Shown one piece after another: positions 8,501-18,122 of a stretch of 64,000 nt of DNA (positions are counted from its first letter, which is position 1; each line of letters opens with the position of its first letter). The position numbers and the translations under genes are program-made. The stretch covers positions 1,282,858 through 1,346,857 of the forward strand of contig NZ_LT594785.1 in assembly GCF_900091705.1 (NCBI RefSeq), written 5' to 3'. The DNA comes from Clostridium mediterraneense (GTDB taxonomy: Bacteria > Bacillota > Clostridia > Clostridiales > Clostridiaceae). The notes beneath the pieces were generated by a model, which saw nothing but the letters and a program-made list of their open reading frames with translations, was not told the origin of the DNA and did not search any database.

Positions 8501-9205
8501 ATGTATAATAAATTTATAGAGAATGGAAGAGAATTTTTAAAGATAGAGGATGGAAATATAAATATAGTATTTTCAACAGCATATAATAATATTTCTTATA
8601 AGCTCGGAGAAGAAAATACACAAAAAAATTTAGATGAGTTAAAGAAGATATTTTTAGTAAATAAAGTTAATTATACAAAACAAATTCATAGTGATATATT
8701 AATTAATTTAGATGAAGAGGAAAGTATAGATAGTGAGGCTGATGGACTTATATTATCTAGAAAAAACGAAATAGTAGGAGTATTTACTGCTGATTGTGTT
8801 CCAGTGATAATCTATGATAAAGATAAGGAAGTTATAGCTGCTGTGCATAGTGGATGGAAGGGAACTATTGCTGATATAAGTAAAAAAGCTTGTGAGCTAA
8901 TGAGAAAGAAATATTCTTGTGAAAATATTAAAGTTGTAATAGGTCCTTGTGTAGGAAAATGTTGCTATGAAGTAAGTGAAGAACTTGCAGAGAAGTTTGT
9001 AAATAAGTATGGTGGAACTGTAGCAGATTTAAGAATGTTGGATTTAAAAGAAGCTATAAAAATTCAATTAAAAGATTTTGTAAAGAGTGAAGATATCTTA
9101 GATTTAAATTTATGTACTAATTGCTCTACAGATATAGATTTACATTCTTATAGAAGAAAGCAAGAAAGTTCAGGAAGATTATTCTCATTTGCATATACAA
9201 AATAA
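8501..9205 (+). CDS. pgeF: Peptidoglycan editing factor PgeF / YfiH-family (multicopper 'laccase domain') protein
   Basis: A 234-residue cytoplasmic protein of the YfiH family. Metal- and substrate-binding motifs are TADCVPVIIYD, AVHSGWKGT, GPCVGKCCYEV and NLCTNCSTDIDLHSYRR. Members act as purine nucleoside hydrolases/phosphorylases in vitro, and in E. coli PgeF prevents misincorporation of serine in peptidoglycan precursors; which role dominates here is unknown. It starts at ATG 8501 after ATGGAGGG and is 26 bases before the histidine kinase gene. Confidence 0.88.
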   Translation: MYNKFIENGREFLKIEDGNINIVFSTAYNNISYKLGEENTQKNLDELKKIFLVNKVNYTKQIHSDILINLDEEESIDSEADGLILSRKNEIVGVFTADCVPVIIYDKDKEVIAAVHSGWKGTIADISKKACELMRKKYSCENIKVVIGPCVGKCCYEVSEELAEKFVNKYGGTVADLRMLDLKEAIKIQLKDFVKSEDILDLNLCTNCSTDIDLHSYRRKQESSGRLFSFAYTK

Positions 9206-9231
9206 TTAAAGAATAATAAGGGGGAGAGCTA

Positions 9232-10965
9232 ATGAAGAAGAAGATATTAACGTCTACAATAGCTGTTATAGTGTTTTCTTTAATTATAATGACTAGTTTT
9301 TATATTTTAATATCTAATTATAGGTATATAGAGCATTCAAAGAAAATGTTAAAGCAATATAATCAAATTATAACTTATTTCTTAGAAAATAATTCTGATA
9401 ATGCAACTAAAGATATAAAAGGACTTGCAAAAATATCATCTGTTGCTGAGGCGGATAATCTTAGAATAACTTATATAGCTAGTGATGGAAAAGTATTATT
9501 TGATTCATATGGAAAAGAAAGTAGTATGGAGAATCATGCTAATAGGGAAGAGTTTATAGCTGCAAAGAAAAATGGTTTTGGTGAGTCAGTTAGGTTTAGT
9601 ACAACTCTAGGGGAGGAAACTATATATTATTCTACTTTATTAAAAAATGGATCAGTAGTAAGAACTTCAGAAATAATTGATGGTAGATCACTACTTAAAA
9701 ATACAGATATAAAATATTATACAATTGCTTTGATTATTTCATTAATTCTTGGAATTATAATAGCTATTAAAATAACTAATAGTATTATAAATCCAATAAA
9801 AGACTTACAGTTTATAGCTTCAAGAATAGCTCATGGTGATTTTCATAAAAGAGTTAGAATAATGACTAATGATGAACTTGGAAGTCTTGGTGAATCATTT
9901 AATCATATGGCAGATCAGCTTGAAGAAAATATGAAAGAACTTATTAATAATCAAAGTAGGCTTACTGCTATTCTTAAAAGTATGGGAAGTGGAGTTGTAG
10001 CTGTAGATAAATATCATAGAGTTATTATGTTAAATCCATATGTAAAAAGGATATTTAAAATTGAAGGTGAAGAGGATGATATAAAAGGTAAAAAGATAGA
10101 AACCCTCATTGAAGATGATAGAGTTATTAAGGCAATTGCAGAAAAAGCTGATAAGATTGAGATAAAGATAGATAAACCTTTAGAAAAACATATACGAATA
10201 AGAACTTCTGAACTTTTAGAAGGAACTGATGCTATGGGAGTTGTAGCAGTTATAGAAGATATAACTGATTATAGAAGACTAGAAAATATGAGGAGTGAGT
10301 TTGTTGCAAATGTATCTCATGAGTTAAAAACACCAGTAACTTCTATAAAAGGATTTGCAGAAACATTAAAATATGTTGAAGATGATGAAACTAGAAATAA
10401 ATTCCTTGATATAATTGATGAAGAATCAGATAGATTAACTAGACTTATACAAGATATCTTATCTTTATATGATATAGAAAGAAAAGAAGTTAAAGTAGAA
10501 GAAAAATTTGAAGTCAATAGTATAGTAGATAGTGTTTATATATTAGTAGAAAATGAAGCAGAAAAGAGAAATGTAGAAGTAAATATAGAGAATAATTCAA
10601 ATTGTGTTTTAGTTGGAAATAAGGATAGATTTAAACAAATGGTTTTAAATCTTGTAGATAATGCTGTTAAGTATTCAGGAGATAATTCTACTGTATGGCT
10701 AAGACTTTTTGAAGAAGAGGATAATTTAGTTATAGAAGTAGAAGATAACGGTATTGGAATGTCTAAGGAGCATTTAACTAGAGTGTTTGAAAGATTTTAT
10801 AGAATAGATAAGGCAAGATCAAGGGAAACAGGTGGAACAGGATTAGGTCTTGCAATAGTTAAACATATAGTTAATTCATTTGAAGGGAATATTACTTTAA
10901 GGAGTGAAGTAGGTAAAGGATCTAAGTTTACAATAATAATTCCAAAAGTTTTAAAAGAAATGTAG
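9232..10965 (+). CDS. PhoR/PnpS-like sensor histidine kinase, no adjacent response regulator
   Basis: A 577-residue membrane kinase. Two membrane segments (~7-29 and ~163-182) flank an extracellular sensor of about 130 residues. A HAMP domain (~183-235), a PAS domain (~240-345), HisKA with the phosphorylated His363 in NVSHELKTPVTSIKGFAETL, and HATPase boxes MVLNLVDNAVKYS, VEDNGIGM and GGTGLGLAIV follow. This order is that of PhoR/PnpS/WalK-type kinases for phosphate or cell-wall signals. Related clostridial kinases normally sit after a PhoP-type regulator gene; here pgeF occupies that place. The partner must be elsewhere, so the signal cannot be assigned. Confidence 0.9.
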   Translation: MKKKILTSTIAVIVFSLIIMTSFYILISNYRYIEHSKKMLKQYNQIITYFLENNSDNATKDIKGLAKISSVAEADNLRITYIASDGKVLFDSYGKESSMENHANREEFIAAKKNGFGESVRFSTTLGEETIYYSTLLKNGSVVRTSEIIDGRSLLKNTDIKYYTIALIISLILGIIIAIKITNSIINPIKDLQFIASRIAHGDFHKRVRIMTNDELGSLGESFNHMADQLEENMKELINNQSRLTAILKSMGSGVVAVDKYHRVIMLNPYVKRIFKIEGEEDDIKGKKIETLIEDDRVIKAIAEKADKIEIKIDKPLEKHIRIRTSELLEGTDAMGVVAVIEDITDYRRLENMRSEFVANVSHELKTPVTSIKGFAETLKYVEDDETRNKFLDIIDEESDRLTRLIQDILSLYDIERKEVKVEEKFEVNSIVDSVYILVENEAEKRNVEVNIENNSNCVLVGNKDRFKQMVLNLVDNAVKYSGDNSTVWLRLFEEEDNLVIEVEDNGIGMSKEHLTRVFERFYRIDKARSRETGGTGLGLAIVKHIVNSFEGNITLRSEVGKGSKFTIIIPKVLKEM

Positions 10966-10987
10966 TGATTTTCACTACATTTTTTTA
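10960..10987 (+). terminator. Terminator overlapping the kinase stop codon
   Basis: TGTAGTGA (10961-10968) pairs with TCACTACA (10972-10979), followed by seven T. The kinase stop TAG lies inside the left arm. Confidence 0.85.
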
Positions 10988-11018
10988 TTGTTTAAAATCT
11001 TTTGATTGGTCTATTTAG

Positions 11019-11047
11019 TTGACTAGAGTTTATAATTAATGTAATAT
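11019..11047 (+). promoter_or_regulatory. Vegetative promoter for der-gpsA
   Basis: TTGACT (11019-11024), 17 bases, TAATAT (11042-11047). This gives a leader of about 145 bases in which I see no clear structure. Confidence 0.55.
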
Positions 11048-11197
11048 AACATAATGATGGTAAAAAATATAATTATGTTTTTTATAAAGAATTTTAGAGG
11101 ATTTGTAGAGGAATTTTAATTTAAAATATTAAAAGATACATAATGTTTTTTAGACGAAAGAGTAAAATGAAAGTGAACAATATAAGGAGGCGTAAAT

Positions 11198-12520
11198 ATG
11201 GGAAAAGCAAAACCAATAGTTGCGATAGTAGGAAGACCTAATGTAGGAAAATCTACGTTATTTAATAAGTTAGCTGGAAAAAGAATATCAATAGTAGAAG
11301 ATACACCAGGAGTTACAAGAGATAGAGTTTATGCAGAGTCAGAATGGGTTAATAAACCATTTACAATGATAGATACAGGGGGAATAGAACCTGAAAGTAG
11401 TGATATTATTGTAAAGCAAATGAGAAGACAGGCACAACTTGCTATAGAAATGGCTGATGTTATCTTATTTATAGTTGATGGTAAGGAAGGAATGACAGCT
11501 GCTGATTCAGAAGTTGCTGGAATGCTTAGAAAGAGTAAAAAGCCTGTAGTTCTTGCTGTTAATAAGATAGATAATCTTAAAGATGAAGATAATATGTATG
11601 AATTCTATAATTTAGGAATTGGTGATCCTATAACAATATCAGCATCACAAGGACTTGGACTTGGAGATATGCTTGATGAAGTTGTAAAACACTTTGATCA
11701 AGTAGAAGCTGATGAAGAAGATGATGAAATTGTTAATATAGCTCTTATAGGTAAGCCTAATGTAGGTAAATCTTCATTAATAAACAAGCTTTTAGGTGAA
11801 GAAAGAGTTATAGTAAGTAATGTTCCAGGAACAACTAGAGATTCGATAGATAGTTTCCTTGAAACAGAACAAGGAAAGTTTAATCTTATAGATACAGCTG
11901 GACTTAGAAGAAAGAGCAAGGTTAAAGAAGAAATAGAAAGATATTCAGTTATTAGAACATATGCAGCGATAGAAAGAGCAGATGTATGTATTCTTATGAT
12001 AGATGCTAATGAAGGTATAACTGAACAAGATGAAAAGATAGTAGGATATGCACATGAAATGCATAAAGCTATTTTTGTTATAGTTAATAAATGGGATCTT
12101 ATAGAAAAAGATGATAAGACAATGAAAAATTATGAGCTTGATTTAAAATCAAAACTTAAATTCTTATCATATTCACCATTCCTATTTATATCAGCTCTAA
12201 CAGGACAAAGAGTTCATAAAGTTTTAGAAATGGCTAAAATGTGTTATGACAACTATTCAAAGAGAATAGGAACAGGAGTTCTTAATGAAGTTATAAATAG
12301 AGCTGTACTTATGAAGGAACCACCAGTAGTAGGGATTAAGAGACTAAAAATTTACTATGCAACACAAGTAGCTACAAAAGCTCCAACATTTGTGTTCTTT
12401 ATAAATGATTATAATTGTGTACACTTCTCATATGGAAGATATTTAGAAAATCAATTAAGAGAAGCATTTGATTTTACAGGTACAGGTATTAAGATTGAGT
12501 ATAGACAAAAAAAGGAGTAG
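11198..12520 (+). CDS. der: Ribosome biogenesis GTPase Der (EngA)
   Basis: Der is an essential GTPase with two G domains that helps mature the 50S subunit. The first G domain has GRPNVGKS (residues 12-19), DTGG and NKID; the second has GKPNVGKS near residue 187, DTAG and NKWD. A C-terminal KH-like domain runs from about residue 355 to the end (440). ATG 11198 follows AAGGAGGCG. gpsA begins seven bases after the stop, so the two form an operon. Confidence 0.98.
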   Translation: MGKAKPIVAIVGRPNVGKSTLFNKLAGKRISIVEDTPGVTRDRVYAESEWVNKPFTMIDTGGIEPESSDIIVKQMRRQAQLAIEMADVILFIVDGKEGMTAADSEVAGMLRKSKKPVVLAVNKIDNLKDEDNMYEFYNLGIGDPITISASQGLGLGDMLDEVVKHFDQVEADEEDDEIVNIALIGKPNVGKSSLINKLLGEERVIVSNVPGTTRDSIDSFLETEQGKFNLIDTAGLRRKSKVKEEIERYSVIRTYAAIERADVCILMIDANEGITEQDEKIVGYAHEMHKAIFVIVNKWDLIEKDDKTMKNYELDLKSKLKFLSYSPFLFISALTGQRVHKVLEMAKMCYDNYSKRIGTGVLNEVINRAVLMKEPPVVGIKRLKIYYATQVATKAPTFVFFINDYNCVHFSYGRYLENQLREAFDFTGTGIKIEYRQKKE

Positions 12521-12527
12521 ATAGTTT

Positions 12528-13523
12528 ATGAATAAAACAACCTTTATAGGCGCAGGGAGTTTTGGTACATCTTTAGCGATATTATTAGGAAACAAAGGAT
12601 ACGAAGTTTCTCTTTGGGATAGAGATATTGAAGTAGTTAATGATATTAATGAGAATAAAAAAAATGATAAATATATAAAAGATTTAGAGATTCCAGAGAC
12701 AGTTAAAGCTTATGAAAATATAGAAGATGCTGTAAAAGGAAGTAAATATGTTGTTCTTGCAATTCCTTCACATATTATAAGAATAGCAGCTAGAAATCTT
12801 AAGGATAAGATTGATAATGATGTTGTTATTATTAGTATTGCTAAAGGAATTGAAGAAGGAACAAATCTTAGATTATCACAAGTAATAGAAGAAGAATTAC
12901 CTTTAAATCCAGTAGTAGTTTTATCAGGTCCTAGTCATGCTGAAGAAGTATCAAGAGCAATTCCTACAACTTTAGTTGCAAGCTCTAGAGATATGAGTTA
13001 TGCAAAAAAGGTTCAAGATTTATTCATGGATAAAAACTTTAGAATATATACTAATGATGATTTAATTGGTGTTGAAATAGGTGGAGCAGTTAAAAATATA
13101 ATTGCTCTTGCAGCAGGAATTAGTGATGGAATAGGTTATGGAGATAATTCAAAAGCTGCTCTTATGACTAGAGGAATGTATGAAATAGCAAAGGCAGGTA
13201 TAGCTCTTGGAGGTAAAATGGAAACATTTTATGGACTAACTGGTATGGGAGATTTAATAGTTACTTGTACTAGTATGCATTCAAGAAATAGAAGAGCTGG
13301 TATCTTAATAGGCCAAGGAAAAACTTTAGATGAAGCTATAGAGGAAATTGGAATGGTAGTTGAAGGTGTTAAGGCTTGTAGAGCTTTTCATGAACTACAA
13401 AAATCAGTTGATATAGAAATGCCTATAACAGAGGCACTTTATAAGATTTTATTTGAAGGAGTTTCAGCTAAGGAAGTAGTTACATCTTTAATGCAAAGAG
13501 ATAAAAAGAGTGAGCTTATATAA
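12528..13523 (+). CDS. gpsA: Glycerol-3-phosphate dehydrogenase [NAD(P)+]
   Basis: GpsA reduces dihydroxyacetone phosphate to sn-glycerol-3-phosphate, the backbone for phospholipids. The N-terminal Rossmann fold starts [31 protein letters not shown] and the C-terminal active-site region [29 protein letters not shown]-like block (written here in part) around residue 190-215 are characteristic. Length, 331, is normal. It follows der after seven bases, sharing its promoter, and ends at a strong terminator. Confidence 0.97.
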   Translation: MNKTTFIGAGSFGTSLAILLGNKGYEVSLWDRDIEVVNDINENKKNDKYIKDLEIPETVKAYENIEDAVKGSKYVVLAIPSHIIRIAARNLKDKIDNDVVIISIAKGIEEGTNLRLSQVIEEELPLNPVVVLSGPSHAEEVSRAIPTTLVASSRDMSYAKKVQDLFMDKNFRIYTNDDLIGVEIGGAVKNIIALAAGISDGIGYGDNSKAALMTRGMYEIAKAGIALGGKMETFYGLTGMGDLIVTCTSMHSRNRRAGILIGQGKTLDEAIEEIGMVVEGVKACRAFHELQKSVDIEMPITEALYKILFEGVSAKEVVTSLMQRDKKSELI

Positions 13524-13527
13524 TTTT

Positions 13528-13566
13528 AAAAAGTAGATGTCTTTAAAAGATATCTACTTTTTTATT
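13528..13566 (+). terminator. Intrinsic terminator after gpsA
   Basis: AAAAAGTAGAT (13528-13538) pairs with ATCTACTTTTT (13552-13562), extended by inner pairs, then a T-rich tail. Confidence 0.9.
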
Positions 13567-13641
13567 TTTAAAAATAGTATACTTTTCTGATATTTATAAT
13601 ATATATATATTGATAATAATTAAATATAGGAGGGTATACTT

Positions 13642-15123
13642 TTGGAAGGATTTAGTATATATAAAGATATAGCAGAGAGAACACAGGGAGATATCTATGT
13701 AGGAGTTGTTGGTCCTGTAAGAACTGGAAAGTCAACTTTTATAAAAAGATTTATGGATCTTATGGTATTGCCTAATGTTGATAATGCTTATAAAAAAGAA
13801 AGGTTAAAAGATGAGTTACCACAAAGTGGATCAGGAAAAACTATTCATACAACAGAACCCAAATTTATTCCAAGTGAAGGTGCAGTAGAAATTAATTTAG
13901 AGGAAGGAATTAAGTTTAATGTTAGGATGGTGGATTGTGTTGGATACATAGTCAAGGAAGCTCTTGGATATCTTGAAGATGGTGAATCAAAGATGGTAAC
14001 AACATCTTGGTTTGAAGATGAAATACCTTTTGAAGATGCAGCAGAGCTTGGTACAAGAAAAGTAATTACAGACCATTCAACAATAGGACTTATGATTACA
14101 ACAGATGGAAGTATAACAGGAATAGATAGAGAGGATTATGTTGATGCTGAAGAAAGAGTTGTAAATGAACTTAAACTTATAAATAAGCCATTTATAATAA
14201 TACTTAATACATCAAAACCAAAAGCAGAATCAACAAAGGCTCTCAAAAAACAAATGGAGGAAAATTATAAAGTTCCAGTTCAAGTTATGGATATATCAAG
14301 AATGGATGAAAGTGATATAAATATTATATTTAATAAAGTCCTAAAAGAATTTAATGTAACAGAAATAAATATAGATATGCCAGAATGGATAGAAAAATTA
14401 GATTCTACTCATTGGTTAAAGAGTAGTTTTATGAACATAGTTAGAGATATGTGTGAAAGCATATATAAAGTTAGAGATATCAAGGAATGTCTTGATAGAT
14501 ATGCTGATGATGAGGCTTTAGGGGCAACAGAAATTAGTGAAATGAATCTTGGTAATGGGGAAGCTAGAGTTAAGATGAATCCTAAGAGTGGAATATTCTA
14601 TAAAATAATTAGTGAGGTTTGTGATTCAGAACTTACTAATGAAAGTGATTTACTTGCTTTAATTGAGGATTTATATAGAGCTAAAGTAGAATATGATAAG
14701 GTTTCTGATGCTATTAATGATGTTAAAAACACAGGTTATGGACTTGTTTCACCACAACTTTCAGAAATTAAATTTGAAAAGCCTGATATAGATAGACAAG
14801 GTTCAGAATATGTTATAAAACTAAAAGCAAGTGCACCAAGTCTTCATATGATAAAGGCTGATATTGAAACAGAAATTTCACCAATTATGGGTAAAGAAAA
14901 AGAAACTCAAGAAGTGTTTAAGACTTTACTCGAACAATTTGAAAATGATCCAGAAAAGCTATGGCAAAGTAATGTTTTTGGTAAGTCTCTTGAAACTCTT
15001 GTTAAAGATGGACTTCAAAATAAACTATATAAAATGCCTGAAAAAATACAGGTTAAAATGCAAAAAACATTACAAAAAATCATTAATGAAGGTGATGGAA
15101 ACTTAATTTGTTTCATTTACTAG
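13642..15123 (+). CDS. spoIVA: Stage IV sporulation protein A (spore coat morphogenetic ATPase)
   Basis: SpoIVA forms the basement layer of the spore coat on the forespore's outer membrane by ATP-driven polymerisation; SpoVM anchors it. The 493-residue protein has a TRAFAC-type P-loop GPVRTGKS (residues 24-31), a DCVGY switch motif and the characteristic C-terminus ending GNLICFIY. The start is TTG 13642, seven bases after AGGAGGG. A terminator stands on both sides, so it is monocistronic. SigE control is expected from the family, but I could not find a convincing SigE promoter. Its partner SpoVM is encoded at 33442 in this window. Confidence 0.97.
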   Translation: MEGFSIYKDIAERTQGDIYVGVVGPVRTGKSTFIKRFMDLMVLPNVDNAYKKERLKDELPQSGSGKTIHTTEPKFIPSEGAVEINLEEGIKFNVRMVDCVGYIVKEALGYLEDGESKMVTTSWFEDEIPFEDAAELGTRKVITDHSTIGLMITTDGSITGIDREDYVDAEERVVNELKLINKPFIIILNTSKPKAESTKALKKQMEENYKVPVQVMDISRMDESDINIIFNKVLKEFNVTEINIDMPEWIEKLDSTHWLKSSFMNIVRDMCESIYKVRDIKECLDRYADDEALGATEISEMNLGNGEARVKMNPKSGIFYKIISEVCDSELTNESDLLALIEDLYRAKVEYDKVSDAINDVKNTGYGLVSPQLSEIKFEKPDIDRQGSEYVIKLKASAPSLHMIKADIETEISPIMGKEKETQEVFKTLLEQFENDPEKLWQSNVFGKSLETLVKDGLQNKLYKMPEKIQVKMQKTLQKIINEGDGNLICFIY

Positions 15124-15153
15124 TTTTTAGTTAGATTTATTTATTAGACAATT

Positions 15154-15196
15154 AAATGGTTGTGGATTGATAAAAACTTCCACACCATTTTTTTAT
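15154..15196 (+). terminator. Intrinsic terminator after spoIVA
   Basis: AAATGGTTGTGGA (15154-15166) pairs with TCCACACCATTT (15179-15190) with one bulged T, followed by a T-run. Confidence 0.85.
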
Positions 15197-15216
15197 TAAT
15201 ATATAGGGGGATTTTT

Positions 15217-15429
15217 ATGGATATACTTAATAATATATATAGCGAGTGCCATAGTCTTGGAAGTGCTTTTGGCTTTGGTGCTTTTGAAGGTGGAGTTATT
15301 TATGCATCTATATTTAGTATTATTGTTTTTAAGGGAGTAGATGCTATAAAGGAAGTTATTGATAAGAATAAAAAGACTTTAAAAGTAGTAGAAGAACCTA
15401 TAAGTATAAATGTTAAAGTAATTAAATAA
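15217..15429 (+). CDS. Small single-pass membrane protein, unknown function
   Basis: A 70-residue protein, not recognised. The start is taken at ATG 15217, six bases after AGGGGG (15205-15210); the upstream in-frame ATG at 15160 lies inside the spoIVA terminator and has no ribosome site. The N-terminal part is Gly/Phe-rich (GSAFGFGAFEGG) and leads into one hydrophobic segment (about residues 24-38), then a charged tail with KEVIDKNKKTLK. It has terminators on both sides. Its place after spoIVA suggests nothing certain. Confidence 0.65.
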   Translation: MDILNNIYSECHSLGSAFGFGAFEGGVIYASIFSIIVFKGVDAIKEVIDKNKKTLKVVEEPISINVKVIK

Positions 15430-15438
15430 AACTAGGAG

Positions 15439-15472
15439 AGGATTCATCTTTTTAGATGAATCCTTTTATTTT
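15439..15472 (+). terminator. Intrinsic terminator after the small membrane protein gene
   Basis: An 11-bp perfect stem AGGATTCATCT / AGATGAATCCT (15439-15464), TTTT loop, T-rich tail. Confidence 0.9.
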
Positions 15473-15588
15473 GATAAATTTTAAAAGAGGGGAGATTCTA
15501 GAAAAAAATATAATAATAAAGTATAATGTTTAATAGAAATACGAAATAATATTGAAAATTTAATATATATATTCGGAGGGTAAACAAA

Positions 15589-16584
15589 ATGAAGAAAATA
15601 GCAGTAGTTTTTAATGGTGGAACAATTTCTATGAAACTTGATGAAAAAATAAAAGCAGCAGTTCCAACATTAACTGGAGAAGAAATAATGGCTAAGGTTA
15701 CAGGGATAGAGAGTTATGCAGAAATTGAATCACATAATTTTTCATCATTACCAAGTCCTCATGTGACAGTTGATTTTATGCTAGAATTATCAAAGAAAAT
15801 AACAGAACTTGTGGAAAGAGAAGATATAGATGGAGTTGTAGTTACTCATGGTACAGATACTTTAGAGGAAACTTCATTTTTAGTAGATTTAACAACAAAT
15901 ACAGATAAACCTATAGTATTTACAGGAGCTATGAGAAGTTCTTCAGAACTTGGATATGATGGACCAGCTAATTTAGCAGCTTCAATATGTACAGCAGCAT
16001 CAGAGGAGGCTAAAGGGAGAGGCGTACTTATTTGCTTTAATGGTGAATTAAATAGTGCAGCAGAAGTAACAAAAGCAAATGCTATGGCTTTAAATGCATT
16101 TAGAACTCCTAATTTTGGACCAATAGGGATAGTAGATAATAATAGAGTAATTTTTTATAGAAATGTGGAAGATAGCGAATACATAGAGGTTAATGAAATA
16201 AAAGAAAAAGTAGCAATAATAAAATGTGCAGCAAGTACAGATAGTGAATTTATAGATTTTGCTATAGAAAAAGGATATAAGGGAATAGTTCTTGAAGCTC
16301 TTGGTAGAGGGAATATACCTCCAATGATGGTTGAAGGTGTCGAAAGAGCAATAAATAAGGGAATCGCAGTAATATTAACATCAAGATGTTTTGAAGGAAG
16401 AGTTTTTGGTTCATATGGTTATACAGGTGGAGGAAAGCAATTAAAAAATATAGGGGTTATATTTGGAGATTCTATGCCAAGTCAAAAAGCAAGAATAAAA
16501 TTATTGTTATTATTAAATGCGAACAAAAACTTAAAAGAAATAGAAAATAGTTTTGAAAAAGATTTATACACAGATGAAAAGTGA
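15589..16584 (+). CDS. ansA: L-asparaginase
   Basis: Hydrolyses L-asparagine to aspartate and ammonia. Both catalytic threonine motifs are visible: NGGTIS with Thr12, and VVTHGTDTLEE with Thr86/Asp90. The 331-residue length and VFTGAMRSSSELGYDG agree with bacterial type I/II asparaginases. There is no signal peptide, so it should be cytoplasmic. ATG 15589 follows CGGAGGG. It is a lone gene ahead of the purine permease, with a separate promoter between them. Confidence 0.93.
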   Translation: MKKIAVVFNGGTISMKLDEKIKAAVPTLTGEEIMAKVTGIESYAEIESHNFSSLPSPHVTVDFMLELSKKITELVEREDIDGVVVTHGTDTLEETSFLVDLTTNTDKPIVFTGAMRSSSELGYDGPANLAASICTAASEEAKGRGVLICFNGELNSAAEVTKANAMALNAFRTPNFGPIGIVDNNRVIFYRNVEDSEYIEVNEIKEKVAIIKCAASTDSEFIDFAIEKGYKGIVLEALGRGNIPPMMVEGVERAINKGIAVILTSRCFEGRVFGSYGYTGGGKQLKNIGVIFGDSMPSQKARIKLLLLLNANKNLKEIENSFEKDLYTDEK

Positions 16585-16594
16585 ATTAAATGTT

Positions 16595-16697
16595 AATAAT
16601 ATTCGTTATTATTGACTGAAAAATATTTGGGTTATATAATAATATTCGTGAAGAGAATTAAAGAGTAAAACTTTAAATCTTAAACACGAATATTATT
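16595..16697 (+). repeat. Three ATATTCGT motifs spaced 42-43 bases around the permease promoter
   Basis: AATAATATTCGT occurs at 16595-16606 and 16638-16649, and its reverse complement ACGAATATTATT at 16686-16697. The CGAA cores are 43 and 42 bases apart, about four helical turns. AAACACGAATATT resembles the PurR box AWWWCCGAACWWT. The second and third copies form a 13-bp inverted repeat. PurR control is an inference from the motif and from the downstream purine permease. Confidence 0.5.
16612..16640 (+). promoter_or_regulatory. Promoter of the purine permease
   Basis: TTGACT (16612-16617), 17 bases, TATAAT (16635-16640). The second PurR-box-like motif overlaps the -10, and start of transcription would fall near 16647, inside that motif. 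The inverted repeat is therefore more likely an operator than a leader terminator. Confidence 0.7.
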
Positions 16698-16740
16698 TTT
16701 TTGTTTAGATTTAAAGGGGGACTTATTTAGGAGGGTATCA

Positions 16741-18105
16741 ATGGATAAATTTTTAAGTCGTTTTGGAGAAAATGTTAATGTAAAGAGAGAATTTGTAGCT
16801 GGAATGACAAGTTTTCTAGCAATGGCATATATCATAGCTGTTAACCCATCTATACTTGGAGAAACTGGAATGAATCAAGGTGCTTTAGTAACAGCTACTT
16901 GTTTGTCAGCAGCAGTAGGATGTCTTGTTATGGGGCTATATGCTAACTTGCCTTTTGGACTTGCAGCAGGTATGGGACTTAATGCATTCTTTGCATATTC
17001 AGTAGTTATAGCTAAGAATATACCTTGGCAAGTAGCTCTTACAGCAGTATTTATTGAAGGTATAATTTTTATTCTTTTATCATTATTTAAAATTCGTGAA
17101 GCTGCAATAAATTCAATACCACTTAATCTTAAATATGCAGTTACTGTTGGAATAGGATTATTTATAGCATTTATAGGTTTTAGTGGAGCAGGTCTTGTAA
17201 AAGCTAATAAGTCTACATTTGTAGAACTTGGTAACTTTTTCTCACCTACAGTATTAGTGGCAGTAGTTGGACTAATTGTAATAGCTATATTTGAGAAGAA
17301 AAAGATTAAGGGATCTATATTATGGGGAATAGTAATTTCAACATTAATAGCTTGGGGATATGCTTTATTTAATAGAGAAGGAGCAGCAGCTTTAGGTATA
17401 TATTTACCAAATGGAATATTTAAATTTGAATCAATAGCTCCTATTGCTGGTAAATTAGATTTTTCATTTATTTCAGGTGTTGAAAATATTTTAAACTTTG
17501 CAATTATAGTAATTACTTTCTTATTCGTTGATTTCTTTGATACTCTTGGAACTTTAATTGGTGTATCTTCAAGAGCTAAGATGCTTGATAAGGATGGGAA
17601 TTTACCAGGAGCAGGCAAAGCTTTAATGGCAGATGCTATAGCTACAACAGCGGGGGCTTTACTTGGAACATCAACTGTAACAGCATTTGTAGAAAGTGCA
17701 ACAGGAGTTGAAGAAGGGGGGAGAACTGGTCTAACTTCAGTGTTTATAGGAATGTTCTTCCTTATAGCTATGTTCTTCTCACCAATATTTGTTGCAATAC
17801 CATCTTGTGCTACAGCACCAGCTCTTATATATGTAGGATATTTAATGCTTGGAAATGTTTTAAAGATAGATTTTTCAGAAATAACAGAAGGTCTTCCAGC
17901 ATTCTTAGTTATAGCTTTAATGCCACTTACATATAGCATAGGTGATGGATTAACAGTAGGTGTATTAGTATATGTTGTATTAAATATATTAAATAATATA
18001 TTTAGTGAGAAAAAGAAAAAGATATCTAAAGCAATGATAGTGCTTGCAATAGTATTTATATTTAAACTTGCAATGCCACTTATTGAGAGTATAGTAGGAT
18101 TTTAA
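16741..18105 (+). CDS. pbuG: NCS2-family purine permease (AzgA/PbuG-like, hypoxanthine/guanine)
   Basis: A 454-residue membrane transporter with about 12-14 hydrophobic segments. The N-terminus REFVAGMTSFLAMAYIIAVNP and FGLAAGMGLNAFFAYSVV are the hallmarks of the AzgA/PbuG branch of the NCS2 family, which imports hypoxanthine and guanine (some adenine). FFDTLGTLIGVSSRAK and TSTVTAFVESATGVEEGGRTGLTS (in part) form the substrate-binding core. ATG 16741 follows AGGAGGG. It is monocistronic, with a terminator after it. Substrate choice within purines cannot be read from sequence. Confidence 0.93.
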   Translation: MDKFLSRFGENVNVKREFVAGMTSFLAMAYIIAVNPSILGETGMNQGALVTATCLSAAVGCLVMGLYANLPFGLAAGMGLNAFFAYSVVIAKNIPWQVALTAVFIEGIIFILLSLFKIREAAINSIPLNLKYAVTVGIGLFIAFIGFSGAGLVKANKSTFVELGNFFSPTVLVAVVGLIVIAIFEKKKIKGSILWGIVISTLIAWGYALFNREGAAALGIYLPNGIFKFESIAPIAGKLDFSFISGVENILNFAIIVITFLFVDFFDTLGTLIGVSSRAKMLDKDGNLPGAGKALMADAIATTAGALLGTSTVTAFVESATGVEEGGRTGLTSVFIGMFFLIAMFFSPIFVAIPSCATAPALIYVGYLMLGNVLKIDFSEITEGLPAFLVIALMPLTYSIGDGLTVGVLVYVVLNILNNIFSEKKKKISKAMIVLAIVFIFKLAMPLIESIVGF

Positions 18106-18122
18106 TATATAAAAAAATAAAG

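Noticed and set aside
13561-13641. A SigE promoter before spoIVA (TGATATT with a downstream GATAATAA)
   Set aside because: The spacing is 17 bases and the -10 matches poorly. SigE control is expected from the family but the element could not be located.
16638-16697. A leader terminator (13-bp stem followed by T-run) before the permease
   Set aside because: The left arm overlaps the -10 and predicted start site, so most transcripts would lack the full arm. DNA-level operator function is more likely.
16585-16740. A purine riboswitch ahead of the permease
   Set aside because: The conserved loop sequences and three-way junction of the guanine/adenine riboswitch are not present; the symmetric motifs overlap the promoter itself, so they cannot be a complete leader structure.
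16875-17939. A 354-codon open frame on the minus strand inside the purine permease
   Set aside because: It is a shadow of the permease: the plus-strand protein is a clear NCS2 transporter, and the minus frame has no ribosome site or recognisable domain.
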